A program made the translations under genes and the position numbers. This document shows, in pieces, positions 1 through 8,916 of a DNA stretch of 64,000 nt. This DNA comes from Sediminihabitans luteus (GTDB lineage: Bacteria; Actinomycetota; Actinomycetes; Actinomycetales; Cellulomonadaceae). The DNA is taken from NCBI RefSeq assembly GCF_002797595.1, contig NZ_PGFE01000004.1:1-64000 (forward strand), written 5' to 3'. The notes under the pieces were generated by a model. The model did not search any database and had not been told where the DNA came from. It saw nothing but the letters and a program-made list of their open reading frames with translations. Each line of letters begins with the position of its first letter. The first letter of the stretch is position 1.

Positions 1-1
1 C

Positions 2-130
2 GCCCGGGAGGTCGCCGATCACGTGGTGTTCATGGACGAGGGGGTCGTGGTCGAGGAGGGCCCGCCCGCGCAGGTCCTGGACGCGCCCCGCGAGCTGCGC
101 ACGAAGGACTTCCTCGCGCACGTGCTCTGA
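2..130 (+). CDS. ABC transporter ATP-binding protein, C-terminal fragment
   Basis: Only the last 42 residues are in the window; the gene begins upstream. The visible part reads VADHVVFMDEGVVVEEGPP and ends in a short basic/hydrophobic tail. This is the D-loop-distal end typical of polar amino acid uptake ATPases (GlnQ/HisP family): a strand, the phrase 'F-M-D-x-G-x-V-V-E-x-G', then a C-terminal helix. The Walker motifs are outside the window, so substrate cannot be judged. The protein would act on the cytoplasmic face of a membrane permease. It ends 37 bases before the sugar dehydrogenase lipoprotein, which seems to have its own promoter. Confidence 0.75.
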   Translation, partial: AREVADHVVFMDEGVVVEEGPPAQVLDAPRELRTKDFLAHVL

Positions 131-155
131 CCCTGACACCGCTCGCCGCCGCACG

Positions 156-168
156 TAGGGTGCGGGGA
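156..168 (+). promoter_or_regulatory. -10 box (TAGGGT) six bases before ATG; putative leaderless promoter
   Basis: TAGGGT at 156-161 is followed by exactly six bases and then the ATG at 168, with no Shine-Dalgarno sequence. This matches the TANNNT-N6-start arrangement of leaderless actinobacterial genes and recurs at least six more times in the window. No convincing -35 is seen. Confidence 0.45.
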
Positions 169-1448
169 TGGCGCTCAGCACGCCCTCCGCACCCCGCGGC
201 CCCGCCGCGATGACCCTTCGCGCGACGACACCCGTCGCGACGGCACCCGCCGCGACGACATTCGTCGCGACGAGACTCGTCGCGACGAGACTCGTCGCGA
301 CGGCGCTCGGCGTGCTGCTCCTCGCGGGCTGCACCGACGCGCCGGAGGGCGGTGCGGGGCGAGCGGCGACACCGGTCGTCTCCTCGGAGCCCGGGAGCGG
401 CACGCCCGGGGGCGAGGCGCGCGTGACGGTCGAGACCGTCGCGACCGGCCTCGACGTGCCGTGGGCGCTCGCCCCGCTCGAGGACGGTCGCCTCGTGATC
501 TCCCAGCGGCCAGGGACCCTCGTGGTCGTCGACCCCGACGACGGGTCGGTCACGAGCGTCGTCGGCGAGGGCGCCGACCAGCTCGCGGACGAGACCCGGC
601 CCGAGGGCGAGGCCGGGCTGCTCGGGATCGCCCTGGCCCCGGCGTCCGACACCGGGCACGAGCTCTTCCTCTACCGCACGGGCGACGACGCGAACGCCGT
701 CCTGCGGGGGCGCCTCGACGTCTCGGACGTGCCGACGCTCGGCCCGCTCACGAGCGTCCTCGACGGCATCCCCAAGGCCGCGAACCACGACGGCGGACGT
801 CTCGCGTTCGGTCCCGACGGTCACCTGTACGTCACGACGGGCGACGCCGCCCGGCCGGACCGTGCGCAGGACGACGCGTCGCTCGCGGGCAAGATCCTGC
901 GCGTCACCACGGACGGGGCACCCGCGCCCGGCAACCCCGACCCGGGTTCGCCGGTCTGGAGCCTCGGCCACCGCAACCCGCAGGGGATCGGGTGGACGCC
1001 CGGGCCCGACCCCGTCATGGTCGCCGCCGAGTTCGGGCAGAACACCTGGGACGAGCTCAACGTGATCGAGCCCGGGGAGAACTACGGCTGGCCCGAGGTC
1101 GAGGGCGTCGGCGACCGGTCGGGGTTCGTCGACCCGATCGTCACCTGGTCCACGGACGAGGCCAGCCCGAGCGGCCTCGCGGTGTCGGACGACGCGGTGT
1201 ACGTCGCGTCGTTGCGCGGCGAACGGCTCTGGCGCGTGGCGTGGTCGGACGACGGCGGGTTCGTGGTCGGTACGCCGCAGCCGCTGCTCACCGGCGAGCA
1301 CGGGCGGCTGCGCGCCGTCGCGGTCGACGCGACGGATCCGACCGACCGCACCCTGTGGGTGCTGACGAACAACACCGACGGGCGGGGCGACCCTGCCCCG
1401 GACGACGACCGGCTGCTGCGCGTCGTCGTGGACGGCGGCGCCCGCTGA
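168..1448 (+). CDS. PQQ-type glucose/sorbosone dehydrogenase-like lipoprotein
   Basis: A 426-aa secreted protein of the GSDH beta-propeller family, which oxidises sugars or related aldoses using PQQ. A lipobox (LLLAGC) puts the lipidated cysteine at residue 55, so the protein should be anchored outside the membrane. Family landmarks follow in order: GLDVPWALAP, GEAGLLGIALAP, the NHDGGRLAFGPDGHLYVTTG block with the catalytic His, GHRNPQGIGW, and ENYGWPEVEG. The substrate is unknown, and such actinobacterial homologues may bind sugars without being true glucose dehydrogenases. Residues 19-48 are six five-residue repeats (ATRLV-like), which makes the signal region unusually repetitive. ATG 168 sits six bases after a TAGGGT box, suggesting a leaderless mRNA; ATG 210 is the alternative start. 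Confidence 0.88.
   Translation: MALSTPSAPRGPAAMTLRATTPVATAPAATTFVATRLVATRLVATALGVLLLAGCTDAPEGGAGRAATPVVSSEPGSGTPGGEARVTVETVATGLDVPWALAPLEDGRLVISQRPGTLVVVDPDDGSVTSVVGEGADQLADETRPEGEAGLLGIALAPASDTGHELFLYRTGDDANAVLRGRLDVSDVPTLGPLTSVLDGIPKAANHDGGRLAFGPDGHLYVTTGDAARPDRAQDDASLAGKILRVTTDGAPAPGNPDPGSPVWSLGHRNPQGIGWTPGPDPVMVAAEFGQNTWDELNVIEPGENYGWPEVEGVGDRSGFVDPIVTWSTDEASPSGLAVSDDAVYVASLRGERLWRVAWSDDGGFVVGTPQPLLTGEHGRLRAVAVDATDPTDRTLWVLTNNTDGRGDPAPDDDRLLRVVVDGGAR
222..311 (+). repeat. Six 15-bp in-frame tandem repeats in a signal-peptide region
   Basis: Units starting at 222, 237, 252, 267, 282 and 297 share the pattern GCGACGxxxCTCGTC; units 4 and 5 are identical. They encode Ala-Thr-x-x-Val steps directly before the hydrophobic core and lipobox of the sugar dehydrogenase lipoprotein. 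The unit length keeps the frame, so copy number can change without breaking the gene. Confidence 0.85.
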
Positions 1449-1568
1449 CGCCAGGAGCGGCCTCGCTCCGCCGACGGCACCGTGCACTCTGTGGACGCGG
1501 GTCGAGCGCGCCGGGTCGTGGGCCTACGGTGGGGTCCGACACCGCCCGCTCCGGACGAAGGACGACAG

Positions 1569-3314
1569 ATGAGCACGCCTGAGCAGCCGCACGTTCCCGA
1601 CGCGCCGGGCCACGTGCCCGCGAGTCCCGGCGGGGCGTCGACGCAGGGACATCCCCCGCAGGCGGGCTACCCGCATCCGCAGCAGCAGCAGCCGCCGCAG
1701 GGCTACGGGGCGCCGGCGGCTGCCGCGCCGGTCGGCAACCCGTTCGCGGGCGTCCCGTGGCGCGACTACGCGACCGACGCCGGCGCGCTCGTCCTGCTGT
1801 GCGTGTCGCTCGCGATGCCGTGGTGGAACGGCGAGTCCGCCGCGAGCCGCCTCGAGGTGCTGCTGCTCACGATCCTCTCGCTGGTCTCGCTCTCGCTGTT
1901 CTACCTGGCGCGCGCGGGGTCGCTGCCCGCGTCGTGGGACAACCGCACGGTGCTGACCGTCCGGCTCGCCGCGAACGTCCCGTACGTGCTCGTCGCGTTC
2001 GCCTATCTCGTGGTGGGACTCGTCAGCGAGTTCTCGGACGGCGCCGGGATCGTGGGCCCGGCACTCGGGGTCGGCCTCGGGGGCGCGCTCCTGGCGGCGA
2101 CCCCGCGTGCTGCCGAGCTGGGCGACCACGGGCTGGCGGCCCGCCAGCGGACGCTGTGGTCGCGGGTCCTCGTGGTGCTCGGCGTCTACGTCGCGCTGCA
2201 CTCCATCCTCCTGATGATCGCGCTCGGGACGTCGCTGGGCTCCTTCTTCAGCGACTTCTGGACCCTTTTGGTCCTTTCGGCGCTGGCCGTGGCCACGGCG
2301 GCCGTCGCCGTGCTGGTCCCGCTCTGCGGCGTCGTCCTGCGCGGGGACGCAGCGTGGCGCCCCGTGGCCCTGGCGGTCGGGGCGACGGCTACGGTCTTCT
2401 TCGTCATCGCGTCGTCGAACGACGTCGTCTCGGCGCTCGTCGGGACCCTCCTGGCGCCCGCCGTCGCCGCGATCGTGCTGGCACCGGTCTTCAGCGGCGG
2501 CCGGCTCGAGGTACCCGCGGCACTGCGAACCGCCTCGGCAGGGCTGCTCCTCGCCGCGGTGCTCGCCGGCCTCGGCACGCTGTCGATGCTCTTCCTCGTG
2601 ATCGTCGAGGACGAGGTCTCCGCCGTTGCCGTGACCTCGCTCATCCTCGTGCTGGTGATCGGCGCGGCAGCGCTCGCCGGGCGCTCGATGGTCCGGGGCG
2701 ACCAGACGCAGCGCGTCTCCGTGCTCGTCGTCACGGCCGTCATGGTGGTCCTCGGGATCGTCGTGCTCGTTCTCGACACGCAGTTCGGCGAGCCCGGCAC
2801 GTCCATGGTGGCCTACCCGAACCTCCTCCTCGGACTTGCGCTTCCCGGTCTCGCCGCCGCGATGCTGCTCGCCCCCGCGTCGGTGCGCAAGCAGTTCGGG
2901 GCGCTCTTCCCGACGTCCCCGGGCGCGCAGGGCGGTCCGCGCCAGTGGCAGGCAGCGCCCGGCCAGCCGCAGCCGTTCCCGCACCAGCAGGCGGGGTACC
3001 CGCCGGCGCAGCACACGTCGCCTCCGCATCAGCAGCCGCAGGCGGCCGCGCCGTACCCGCAGGCCCAGCAGCCGCAGCCGCAGGCGGCCGCGCCGTACCC
3101 GCAGCCCGCCCCCGCCCCCGCGTCGGGCTGGACCGCGCAGCAGGCGGCCGACCCGACCACGCCGCTCGCGTCGCTGCACCGGATCGTGCTCGAGGAGCCG
3201 TCGCTGCGCCCGCTCGTCGCCGCCAACCCGTCGACCTACCCGGACCTGCTGACCTGGCTCGGCTCGCTGGGCGACCCCCAGGTCGACGCCGCGCTGCGGG
3301 CTCGAGGTCGCTGA
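1569..3314 (+). CDS. Polytopic membrane protein with Pro/Gln-rich tails and C-terminal variant leucine-rich repeat
   Basis: A 581-aa protein of unknown function. Residues 1-55 are Pro/Gln/His-rich and disordered. About ten hydrophobic membrane segments follow (roughly 65-465), many ending in charged loops. Then comes a second Pro/Gln/Tyr-rich stretch with repeated QAAAPYPQ. The last 45 residues (PSLRPLVAANPSTYPDLLTW and onward) resemble the variant leucine-rich repeat often attached to actinobacterial membrane and serine/threonine-kinase-associated proteins. ATG 1569 was chosen over upstream in-frame codons because the disordered MSTPEQPH tail starts there and a GAAGGACGAC ribosome site lies just before it. 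A strong hairpin follows the stop. Role unknown; a cell-envelope function is only a guess. Confidence 0.8.
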   Translation: MSTPEQPHVPDAPGHVPASPGGASTQGHPPQAGYPHPQQQQPPQGYGAPAAAAPVGNPFAGVPWRDYATDAGALVLLCVSLAMPWWNGESAASRLEVLLLTILSLVSLSLFYLARAGSLPASWDNRTVLTVRLAANVPYVLVAFAYLVVGLVSEFSDGAGIVGPALGVGLGGALLAATPRAAELGDHGLAARQRTLWSRVLVVLGVYVALHSILLMIALGTSLGSFFSDFWTLLVLSALAVATAAVAVLVPLCGVVLRGDAAWRPVALAVGATATVFFVIASSNDVVSALVGTLLAPAVAAIVLAPVFSGGRLEVPAALRTASAGLLLAAVLAGLGTLSMLFLVIVEDEVSAVAVTSLILVLVIGAAALAGRSMVRGDQTQRVSVLVVTAVMVVLGIVVLVLDTQFGEPGTSMVAYPNLLLGLALPGLAAAMLLAPASVRKQFGALFPTSPGAQGGPRQWQAAPGQPQPFPHQQAGYPPAQHTSPPHQQPQAAAPYPQAQQPQPQAAAPYPQPAPAPASGWTAQQAADPTTPLASLHRIVLEEPSLRPLVAANPSTYPDLLTWLGSLGDPQVDAALRARGR

Positions 3315-3330
3315 CGGCGTCCGACACCCG

Positions 3331-3361
3331 CGTCCCGCCGCCCCGTCCGGGCGGCGGGACG
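3331..3361 (+). terminator. GC-rich hairpin after the membrane-protein gene
   Basis: A perfect 13-bp stem (arms 3331-3343 and 3349-3361) with a five-base loop begins 17 bases after the stop codon. There is no T-tract, as is common for high-GC actinobacterial terminators. It lies between this gene and the metG promoter. Confidence 0.6.
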
Positions 3362-3388
3362 CCCGGGAAACCGGTGGACCGGCGGCAC

Positions 3389-3401
3389 TAGGATGGACGC
3401 A
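3389..3401 (+). promoter_or_regulatory. -10 box (TAGGAT) for leaderless metG
   Basis: TAGGAT at 3389-3394, then GGACGC, then the metG ATG at 3401. No ribosome-binding site is present in the six-base gap, so transcription probably begins at or next to the start codon. Confidence 0.5.
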
Positions 3402-5065
3402 TGCCTGACGTCGACTCCTCCTCCCTGCCCGCGGGCGCCGCCGCACCCTCGGGGACGGCGTTCTACCTGACGACCCCGATCTACTACGTGAACGACGCCC
3501 CGCACATCGGGCACGCGTACACGACGGTCGCGGCGGACGTCGTCACGCGCTGGCACCGCCAGCGCCAGGAGGACGTCTGGTTCCTCACGGGCACCGACGA
3601 GCACGGCCAGAAGGTGCTGCGCACCGCCGAGGCGAACGGCGTGAGCCCGCAGGAGTGGGCCGACCGCCTCGTCGAGGCCGAGTGGAAGCCCGTGCTGCGC
3701 ACGATCGACGCGCTCAACGACGACTTCATCCGCACCACGCAGGAGCGGCACACGACGCGCGTGCAGGCGTTCATCAGCGACCTGCACGACAAGGGCGAGA
3801 TCTACGCCGGCTCGTACGAGGGCCCGTACTGCGTGGGCTGCGAGGAGTACAAGCTCCCGGGCGACCTGCTCGACGGCACGGGCGAGTACGAGGGCGAGAA
3901 GGTCTGCCCGATCCACGGCAAGCCCGTCGAGATGCTCGCCGAGCAGAACTACTTCTTCCGGATGAGCGCCTACGCCGAGCGACTGCTCGCGCTGTACGAG
4001 GAGCACCCGGAGTTCGTGCAGCCCGCGTCGGCGCGCAACGAGGTCATCGGGTTCGTCAAGCAGGGGCTGCAGGACCTCTCGATCTCCCGCTCGACGTTCG
4101 ACTGGGGCGTGCCGATCCCGTGGGACGACAAGCACGTGCTCTACGTCTGGTTCGACGCGCTGCTCAACTACATGACCGCCGTCGGCTACGGCAGCGACGA
4201 CCCGGCCGAGCAGGAGCGGTTCGCACGCACCTGGCCCGCGAGCGTGCACCTCGTGGGCAAGGACATCCTGCGCTTCCACGCGGTCATCTGGCCCGCGATG
4301 CTCATGGCGGCAGGCCTGCCCCTGCCGACCACGGTGTTCGCGCACGGCTGGCTGCTCGTGGGCGGCGAGAAGATGAGCAAGTCGAAGCTCACGGGCATCG
4401 CGCCCGCGCAGATCACCGACCACTTCGGCTCGGACGCGTTCCGCTACTACTTCATGCGCGCGATCGCGTTCGGCGGGGACGGCTCGTTCTCGTGGGAGGA
4501 CATCTCGTCGCGCTACCAGGCGGAGCTCGCGAACGGGTTCGGCAACCTTGCGTCGCGCGTCACGGCCATGATCGGCAAGAACTTCGGCGGGTCGCTGCCG
4601 GCCGCGGGTGCGGCCACGGACGCGGAGGTCGCGCTCGAGGCGGTCGCCGCGAAGGCCGTGGCCGACGCGGAGGCCGCGATCGACCGGCTCGCGATCCACG
4701 AGGCGATCAGCGCGGTGTGGACGCTCGTCGACGCGACCAACCTGTACCTGACCGAGCAGGAGCCGTGGAAGGTCGCCAAGCTCCCGGGCGAGACCGACGC
4801 CGAGGGTGCCGGCGTGCCGGGGGGTCGTCTCGCGACGATCCTCGTCACCGCGGCCGAGGCGCTGCGCTCGCTCGCGGTGCTGCTGCACCCGGTCATGCCG
4901 CAGGCGACCGGCAAGCTCTGGGACGCGCTGGGCGCCGAGGCGACCCTGGGTGCGCTCGGCGCGCAGCCCGTCGCCGGTGCGGCGTCGTTCGGCGCGCTGC
5001 CCGCGGGCACGGTCGTGACCAAGGGCGCGTCGCTGTTCCCGCGCCTCGAGGACCCGACGGTCTGA
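3401..5065 (+). CDS. metG: Methionyl-tRNA synthetase
   Basis: A 554-aa class I aminoacyl-tRNA synthetase that charges tRNA-Met in the cytoplasm. The HIGH signature is in PIYYVNDAPHIGHAYTT (about residue 25), the KMSKS signature is KMSKSK (about residue 325), and a zinc-knuckle-like CVGCEEYK...CPIHGKP block sits near residues 139-170. The C-terminal anticodon-binding helical domain is present (LYLTEQEPWKVAK), but the EMAP/Trbp-like extension found in longer enzymes is not, so this is the short form usual in Actinobacteria. Its stop overlaps the tatD start by one base (TGATG), implying coupled translation. Confidence 0.97.
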   Translation: MPDVDSSSLPAGAAAPSGTAFYLTTPIYYVNDAPHIGHAYTTVAADVVTRWHRQRQEDVWFLTGTDEHGQKVLRTAEANGVSPQEWADRLVEAEWKPVLRTIDALNDDFIRTTQERHTTRVQAFISDLHDKGEIYAGSYEGPYCVGCEEYKLPGDLLDGTGEYEGEKVCPIHGKPVEMLAEQNYFFRMSAYAERLLALYEEHPEFVQPASARNEVIGFVKQGLQDLSISRSTFDWGVPIPWDDKHVLYVWFDALLNYMTAVGYGSDDPAEQERFARTWPASVHLVGKDILRFHAVIWPAMLMAAGLPLPTTVFAHGWLLVGGEKMSKSKLTGIAPAQITDHFGSDAFRYYFMRAIAFGGDGSFSWEDISSRYQAELANGFGNLASRVTAMIGKNFGGSLPAAGAATDAEVALEAVAAKAVADAEAAIDRLAIHEAISAVWTLVDATNLYLTEQEPWKVAKLPGETDAEGAGVPGGRLATILVTAAEALRSLAVLLHPVMPQATGKLWDALGAEATLGALGAQPVAGAASFGALPAGTVVTKGASLFPRLEDPTV

Positions 5066-6081
5066 TGGCGCGCCGCCGCGAGCGCGGCTGGCCGCCCGCG
5101 CCCGAGCCGCTGCCGGTGCCCGTGGTCGACGACCACACGCACCTCGACGCGATCGCGGGGTACGCGGCGGGCGTCACGGACCGCGTGCCGGACGCCGCGG
5201 GCGAGCTCGTCGAGCGCCCGATCCGGGTGCCGGGCGTCGCGGAGCTCGTGGCCGAGGCCGCGGCGGTCGGCGTGACGCGCATGGTCACGGTCGGGTGCGA
5301 CCTCGACGCGGTGCGCTGGACGGACGCCCTGCTCGCGGGGCGCCCGCTGCCCGGCGTCCCGGCCGAGGTGTCGGACGCCGCCGCCGCGCTCGCCCCGGTC
5401 CGCGCGGCCCTCCTGGGCGCGGTCGCGATCCACCCGAACGAGGCGACGCTGCACGCGGGCGTGACCGAGGTCGGCCCCGACGGGCTCACGCCGACGCCCG
5501 AGGCCCGGCACGCGACGTCCTTGGACGACGCGATCGCCGAGGTCGCGGCGGTCGCGCGCGCGAACGAGCGGGTGCGGGCGATCGGCGAGACGGGCATGGA
5601 CCTGTTCCGCACGGGACCGCAGGGCGAGCAGGTGCAGCGCGAGTCGTTCCGGGCGCACGTCGCGCTCGCGAAGGAGCTCGGCCTCGCGCTGCAGATCCAC
5701 GACCGCGACGCGCACGCCGAGGTGATCGACGTGCTGCTGCGCGACGGCGCCCCCGAGCGCACCGTGTTCCACTGCTTCTCGGGCGACGCGGAGATGGCGC
5801 GCACGTGCGCCGAGCAGGGCTGGTTCCTGTCGTTCGCGGGCCCCGTGACGTTCGGGGCGAACGACGGCCTGCGGGCCGCGCTGCACGAGGTGCCGTTGAG
5901 CCAGGTGCTCGTCGAGACCGACGCCCCGTACCTGACGCCGCACCCGTTCCGGGGGCGTCCGAACGCGCCCTACCTGCTGCCGCACACGGTGCGCGGGATC
6001 GCGGCCGAGCTGGACCGCGACCTGGCCGAGGTGTGCACCGCGCTGTCGTCGACGGCCGAGCGGGTCTACGGCTCCTGGTGA
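5065..6081 (+). CDS. tatD: TatD family metal-dependent hydrolase (DNase)
   Basis: A 338-aa TIM-barrel amidohydrolase-superfamily protein. Metal ligands are visible: DDHTHLD near the N-terminus, GETGMDL, QIHDRDAH, FHCFSGD, and the closing ETDAPYLTPHPFRGRPN motif. TatD proteins act as 3'-5' exonucleases on single-stranded DNA/RNA. A metG-tatD-rpfB order is conserved across Actinobacteria and supports the call. It is somewhat longer than the typical 260 aa because of loops at residues 30-70 and 105-150 (for example ELVERPIRVPGVAEL). It starts inside the metG stop codon and shares its transcript. Confidence 0.93.
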   Translation: MARRRERGWPPAPEPLPVPVVDDHTHLDAIAGYAAGVTDRVPDAAGELVERPIRVPGVAELVAEAAAVGVTRMVTVGCDLDAVRWTDALLAGRPLPGVPAEVSDAAAALAPVRAALLGAVAIHPNEATLHAGVTEVGPDGLTPTPEARHATSLDDAIAEVAAVARANERVRAIGETGMDLFRTGPQGEQVQRESFRAHVALAKELGLALQIHDRDAHAEVIDVLLRDGAPERTVFHCFSGDAEMARTCAEQGWFLSFAGPVTFGANDGLRAALHEVPLSQVLVETDAPYLTPHPFRGRPNAPYLLPHTVRGIAAELDRDLAEVCTALSSTAERVYGSW

Positions 6082-6122
6082 TCGCGCGGCCTCCGGTCGT
6101 GCCGCAGCGGCGCGGACGGGCT

Positions 6123-6151
6123 TTCGCCGGGGGCGGGCGTTCCGTTACGGT
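6123..6151 (+). promoter_or_regulatory. Promoter-like TTCGCC-N17-TACGGT before the first G5 protein
   Basis: TACGGT at 6146-6151 lies 17 bases after TTCGCC (6123-6128). The same TACGGT box with 17-base spacing precedes the two paralogues. Here the GTG start is only eight bases beyond the box, so this transcript would be leaderless or nearly so. Confidence 0.4.
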
Positions 6152-6159
6152 CTGACCTG

Positions 6160-7389
6160 GTGCGCCGGGTCCGGCGCCCGGAACGCCCGGAAAGGTCCGT
6201 CGTGCCGTCGAGCTCGCGTCGCAGGTCCGCCCCGGGGCGCGGCGACCGCGTCCCCGGCGGGATCGTCGTCCGCTGCCTCGTGGTGCTGGCTCTCGTCGGC
6301 GTGACCGGGATGTTCTCGTCGATGCACCGCACGGTCACGATCGACTACGACGGCGACGTGCGCACGGTGAGCGCCTACGGGCGCACGGTCGACGAGCTGC
6401 TCGAGTCGCAGGGCGTCGAGGCGACCTCCGACGACCTCGTGGTCCCCGCGCTCGGCGTGCGCGCGCGGGCCGGCGAGACGATCGTCGTGCGCTCGAGCCG
6501 CGACGTCGAGGTGCAGATCGACGGGCGCGTGCAGACCATGCGCACGACCGCCCGCACGGTCGGCGAGTTCCTCACCTCGCTCGGGCCGCGCGGCGACGGC
6601 GCGCTCGTGTCGGCGTCACGCTCGGACCTCCTGGGGCGCTCGCCGCTGCGCGTCGCGACGCTCAAGCAGGTGCACGTCGTGGTCGACGGCACGACCGTCA
6701 CGTCGACGACGTCCGCACCGACCGTGGCCGCGGTGCTCGAGCAGGCCGGCATCACCCTGGGCGCGGACGACGTCACGTCCGTCCCGCGCGACGCGGCGGC
6801 CGTGGACGGCATGGTCGTGGTCGTCGGGCGCGCGTCGAGCGACGCCGACGAGGTCACCGAGGTGCTCCCGTTCGAGACGATCGAGGAGGAGAACGACCTG
6901 CTTCCGGAGGGGTACCGCACCGTGGTCCAGACGGGCCGCGTGGGCGAGGCCGTGACCCGGTACGAGGTGCGGCTCGTCGACGGCGAGGAGGTCGGCCGCG
7001 ACGTCGTCGAGCAGAAGGTCACGGTCGAGCCGCGCGACGAGATCGTCCGCATCGGCACCATGAAGATGACCTCGGCGCCCGTGAGCCCCGGGTCCGCGCG
7101 GGCGATCGCCAAGTCGATGGCGGCCGACCGCGGCTGGGGCGACGACCAGTTCGCGTGCCTCGACAAGCTCTGGAACAAGGAGAGCGGCTGGAACGTCACC
7201 GCGCACAACGCGTCGAGCGGTGCGTACGGGATCCCGCAGGCGCTGCCGGGCACCAAGATGGCGTCGGCCGGCGCGGACTGGAAGACGAACGCGGCGACGC
7301 AGATCGAGTGGGGTCTGGGCTACATCGCGAACCGGTACGGCACCCCGTGCTCGGCGTGGGCGCACTCGGTCGACGTCGGCTGGTACTGA
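6160..7389 (+). CDS. Secreted DUF348/G5 protein with C-terminal transglycosylase-like domain (paralogue 1)
   Basis: A 409-aa wall-directed protein. A basic N-terminus and membrane segment (about 30-50, IVVRCLVVLALVGVTG) precede ubiquitin-like DUF348 repeats (TVTIDYDGDVRTVSAYG; RDVEVQIDGRVQTMRTTA; KQVHVVVDGTTV), then a G5 domain (about 230-300). It ends in a domain of about 95 residues with CLDKLWNKESGWN, SSGAYGIPQALPG and a final DVGWY. That end resembles the SLT/aggregation-promoting-factor type of lytic transglycosylase rather than the Rpf fold. It occupies the tatD-rpfB interval, so it looks like a duplicate of RpfB whose catalytic end differs. GTG 6160 is the first in-frame start; GTG 6202 is the alternative. 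Confidence 0.85.
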   Translation: MRRVRRPERPERSVVPSSSRRRSAPGRGDRVPGGIVVRCLVVLALVGVTGMFSSMHRTVTIDYDGDVRTVSAYGRTVDELLESQGVEATSDDLVVPALGVRARAGETIVVRSSRDVEVQIDGRVQTMRTTARTVGEFLTSLGPRGDGALVSASRSDLLGRSPLRVATLKQVHVVVDGTTVTSTTSAPTVAAVLEQAGITLGADDVTSVPRDAAAVDGMVVVVGRASSDADEVTEVLPFETIEEENDLLPEGYRTVVQTGRVGEAVTRYEVRLVDGEEVGRDVVEQKVTVEPRDEIVRIGTMKMTSAPVSPGSARAIAKSMAADRGWGDDQFACLDKLWNKESGWNVTAHNASSGAYGIPQALPGTKMASAGADWKTNAATQIEWGLGYIANRYGTPCSAWAHSVDVGWY

Positions 7390-7500
7390 TCCCCGGCGGC
7401 CGCGGTCGCCCCGTGGCCCCGTCAGATGTGACCTGACTCACGAAATCCTTGCGACTCGCCGAGGAGCTGCGAGCGGTTCGTGAAGGACGTGTGCGCACGT

Positions 7501-7529
7501 TTGGTCCTCCATAACGGTCCGGTTACGGT
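7501..7529 (+). promoter_or_regulatory. Promoter TTGGTC-N17-TACGGT for paralogue 2
   Basis: TTGGTC (7501-7506) and TACGGT (7524-7529) have perfect 17-base spacing. The spacer holds ATAACG and GGTTACGGTCG, shared with the promoter at 9093. Within it TAAC-N6-GTTA forms a short dyad overlapping the -10 region. Transcription would begin near 7536, leaving a leader of about 120 bases. Confidence 0.55.
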
Positions 7530-7653
7530 CGGTGACGCCGCGTGGTTCCCCGGGACGGGTCGCAACCGCGCCGCCGGGCGCCCTGAGCGCCGACGACGAC
7601 AGCACCGGACCGGCCCCAGGGCCTGGGTCCGCACCTGCGACGACTGGATCCTT

Positions 7654-8916
7654 GTGAACACGTTCTTCCGTAGCGCCCCCGTGCCGGGCGACGCGCACCC
7701 CGACCGTCCGACCCTCGACGACCCGGCCCCGGTGTCCGGTGGCGCCGCCGTGCGCCGCCGCCCGCGCTGGGCCGTGCCCGTCGCGATCGCCGGCGCCTTC
7801 GTGACCGTCGTGACGACGGGCGCGTTCGTCTACGCGGGGTCCCGCGCGACCGTCGCGCTCGACGTCGATGGCGTCACGACCACCGTCACGACCGGGGCGG
7901 ACGACGTCGCGGGCCTCCTCGAGGCGCAGGGGATCGAGGTGGGCGACCGCGACCTCGTGGCCCCCGACCTCTCGGCCCCCGTCGAGGAGGGCGAGGACGT
8001 CGTCGTGCGCACGGCCCGCGAGGTCACCGTCCAGGACGGCGACGACACGCGCGACGTGTGGACGACCGAGCTCGACGCCGACCGCACGCTCGCGGCCCTC
8101 GAGGCGCGCGAGGACACGAGCCTCGCGCTCGTGGCGTCGCGCTCGCAGGCCGACGGCCGCGTCGAGCTGCCCGTCGTGCTCGACGAGTCGGCGCCCGTCG
8201 AGGTCGTCGCCGACGGCGACGCGACCGTGGTCGACGACGGCGCGGTCGACGTGGACGAGGCGCTGGCCGACGCGGACGTCGCGGTCGACGACGACGACCG
8301 CGTGACGGTCGAGCGGGACGAGAAGGATGCGGCGACCCCGGTCGAGGTCGTGGTGCAGCGGGTCGAGACGTCGACCGAGACGTCGACGGCACCCGTCGCG
8401 CACGGCACGACGACCGTCAAGGACGCCGACCGCTACACCGACGAGGGGTCGGTCGTCACGACCGCGGGCAAGGACGGCGTCAAGACCACGACGTCCGAGG
8501 TCACGCGCGTCGACGGCAAGGTCGAGAGCTCCACGCCCGTCTCGTCGGAGGTCACGACCGCGCCGGTCGACGAGGTCGTGACGGTCGGGACCAAGGCGCG
8601 CCCGGCGGCGACGCCGGCGTCGAACGAGGCGCTCGGGCGTCAGATGGCCGCGTCCCGCGGCTGGGGCGGCAGCCAGGCGCAGTGCCTCGACAGCCTCTGG
8701 ACGCGTGAGTCCGGCTGGGACCACCGCGCGGCGAACCCGTCGAGCGGGGCCTACGGGATCCCGCAGGCGCTGCCGGGCTCGAAGATGGGCGCTGCCGGCG
8801 GCGACTGGCAGACGAACCCCGAGACGCAGATCGCCTGGGGGCTCGACTACATCGCGTCGGTGTACGGCACGCCGTGCGGCGCGTGGGGCCACTCGCAGTC
8901 GGTCGGCTGGTACTGA
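7654..8916 (+). CDS. Secreted DUF348/G5 protein with C-terminal transglycosylase-like domain (paralogue 2)
   Basis: A 420-aa paralogue of the preceding gene. Order: cytoplasmic tail, membrane segment (about 38-58, AVPVAIAGAFVTVVTTGAF), three DUF348 units starting ATVALDVDGVTTTV, a G5 domain (about 230-310, HGTTTVKDADRYTD), and a C-terminal domain with CLDSLWTRESGWDHRA, SSGAYGIPQALPGSKM and SVGWY. The E in TRESGW is the probable catalytic glutamate. GTG 7654 was chosen because paralogue 3 shares the same start context (CGACTGGA, then GTGAAC) and because GTG 7480 would lie upstream of the promoter. There is no good Shine-Dalgarno. Likely role: peptidoglycan cleavage during growth or resuscitation. 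Confidence 0.85.
   Translation: MNTFFRSAPVPGDAHPDRPTLDDPAPVSGGAAVRRRPRWAVPVAIAGAFVTVVTTGAFVYAGSRATVALDVDGVTTTVTTGADDVAGLLEAQGIEVGDRDLVAPDLSAPVEEGEDVVVRTAREVTVQDGDDTRDVWTTELDADRTLAALEAREDTSLALVASRSQADGRVELPVVLDESAPVEVVADGDATVVDDGAVDVDEALADADVAVDDDDRVTVERDEKDAATPVEVVVQRVETSTETSTAPVAHGTTTVKDADRYTDEGSVVTTAGKDGVKTTTSEVTRVDGKVESSTPVSSEVTTAPVDEVVTVGTKARPAATPASNEALGRQMAASRGWGGSQAQCLDSLWTRESGWDHRAANPSSGAYGIPQALPGSKMGAAGGDWQTNPETQIAWGLDYIASVYGTPCGAWGHSQSVGWY

Noticed and set aside
7530-7653. c-di-AMP (ydaO/yuaA) riboswitch in rpf-like leaders
   Set aside because: The gene context suggests it, but the conserved GGGGGAACC-like and terminal blocks I would expect are not present in either leader.
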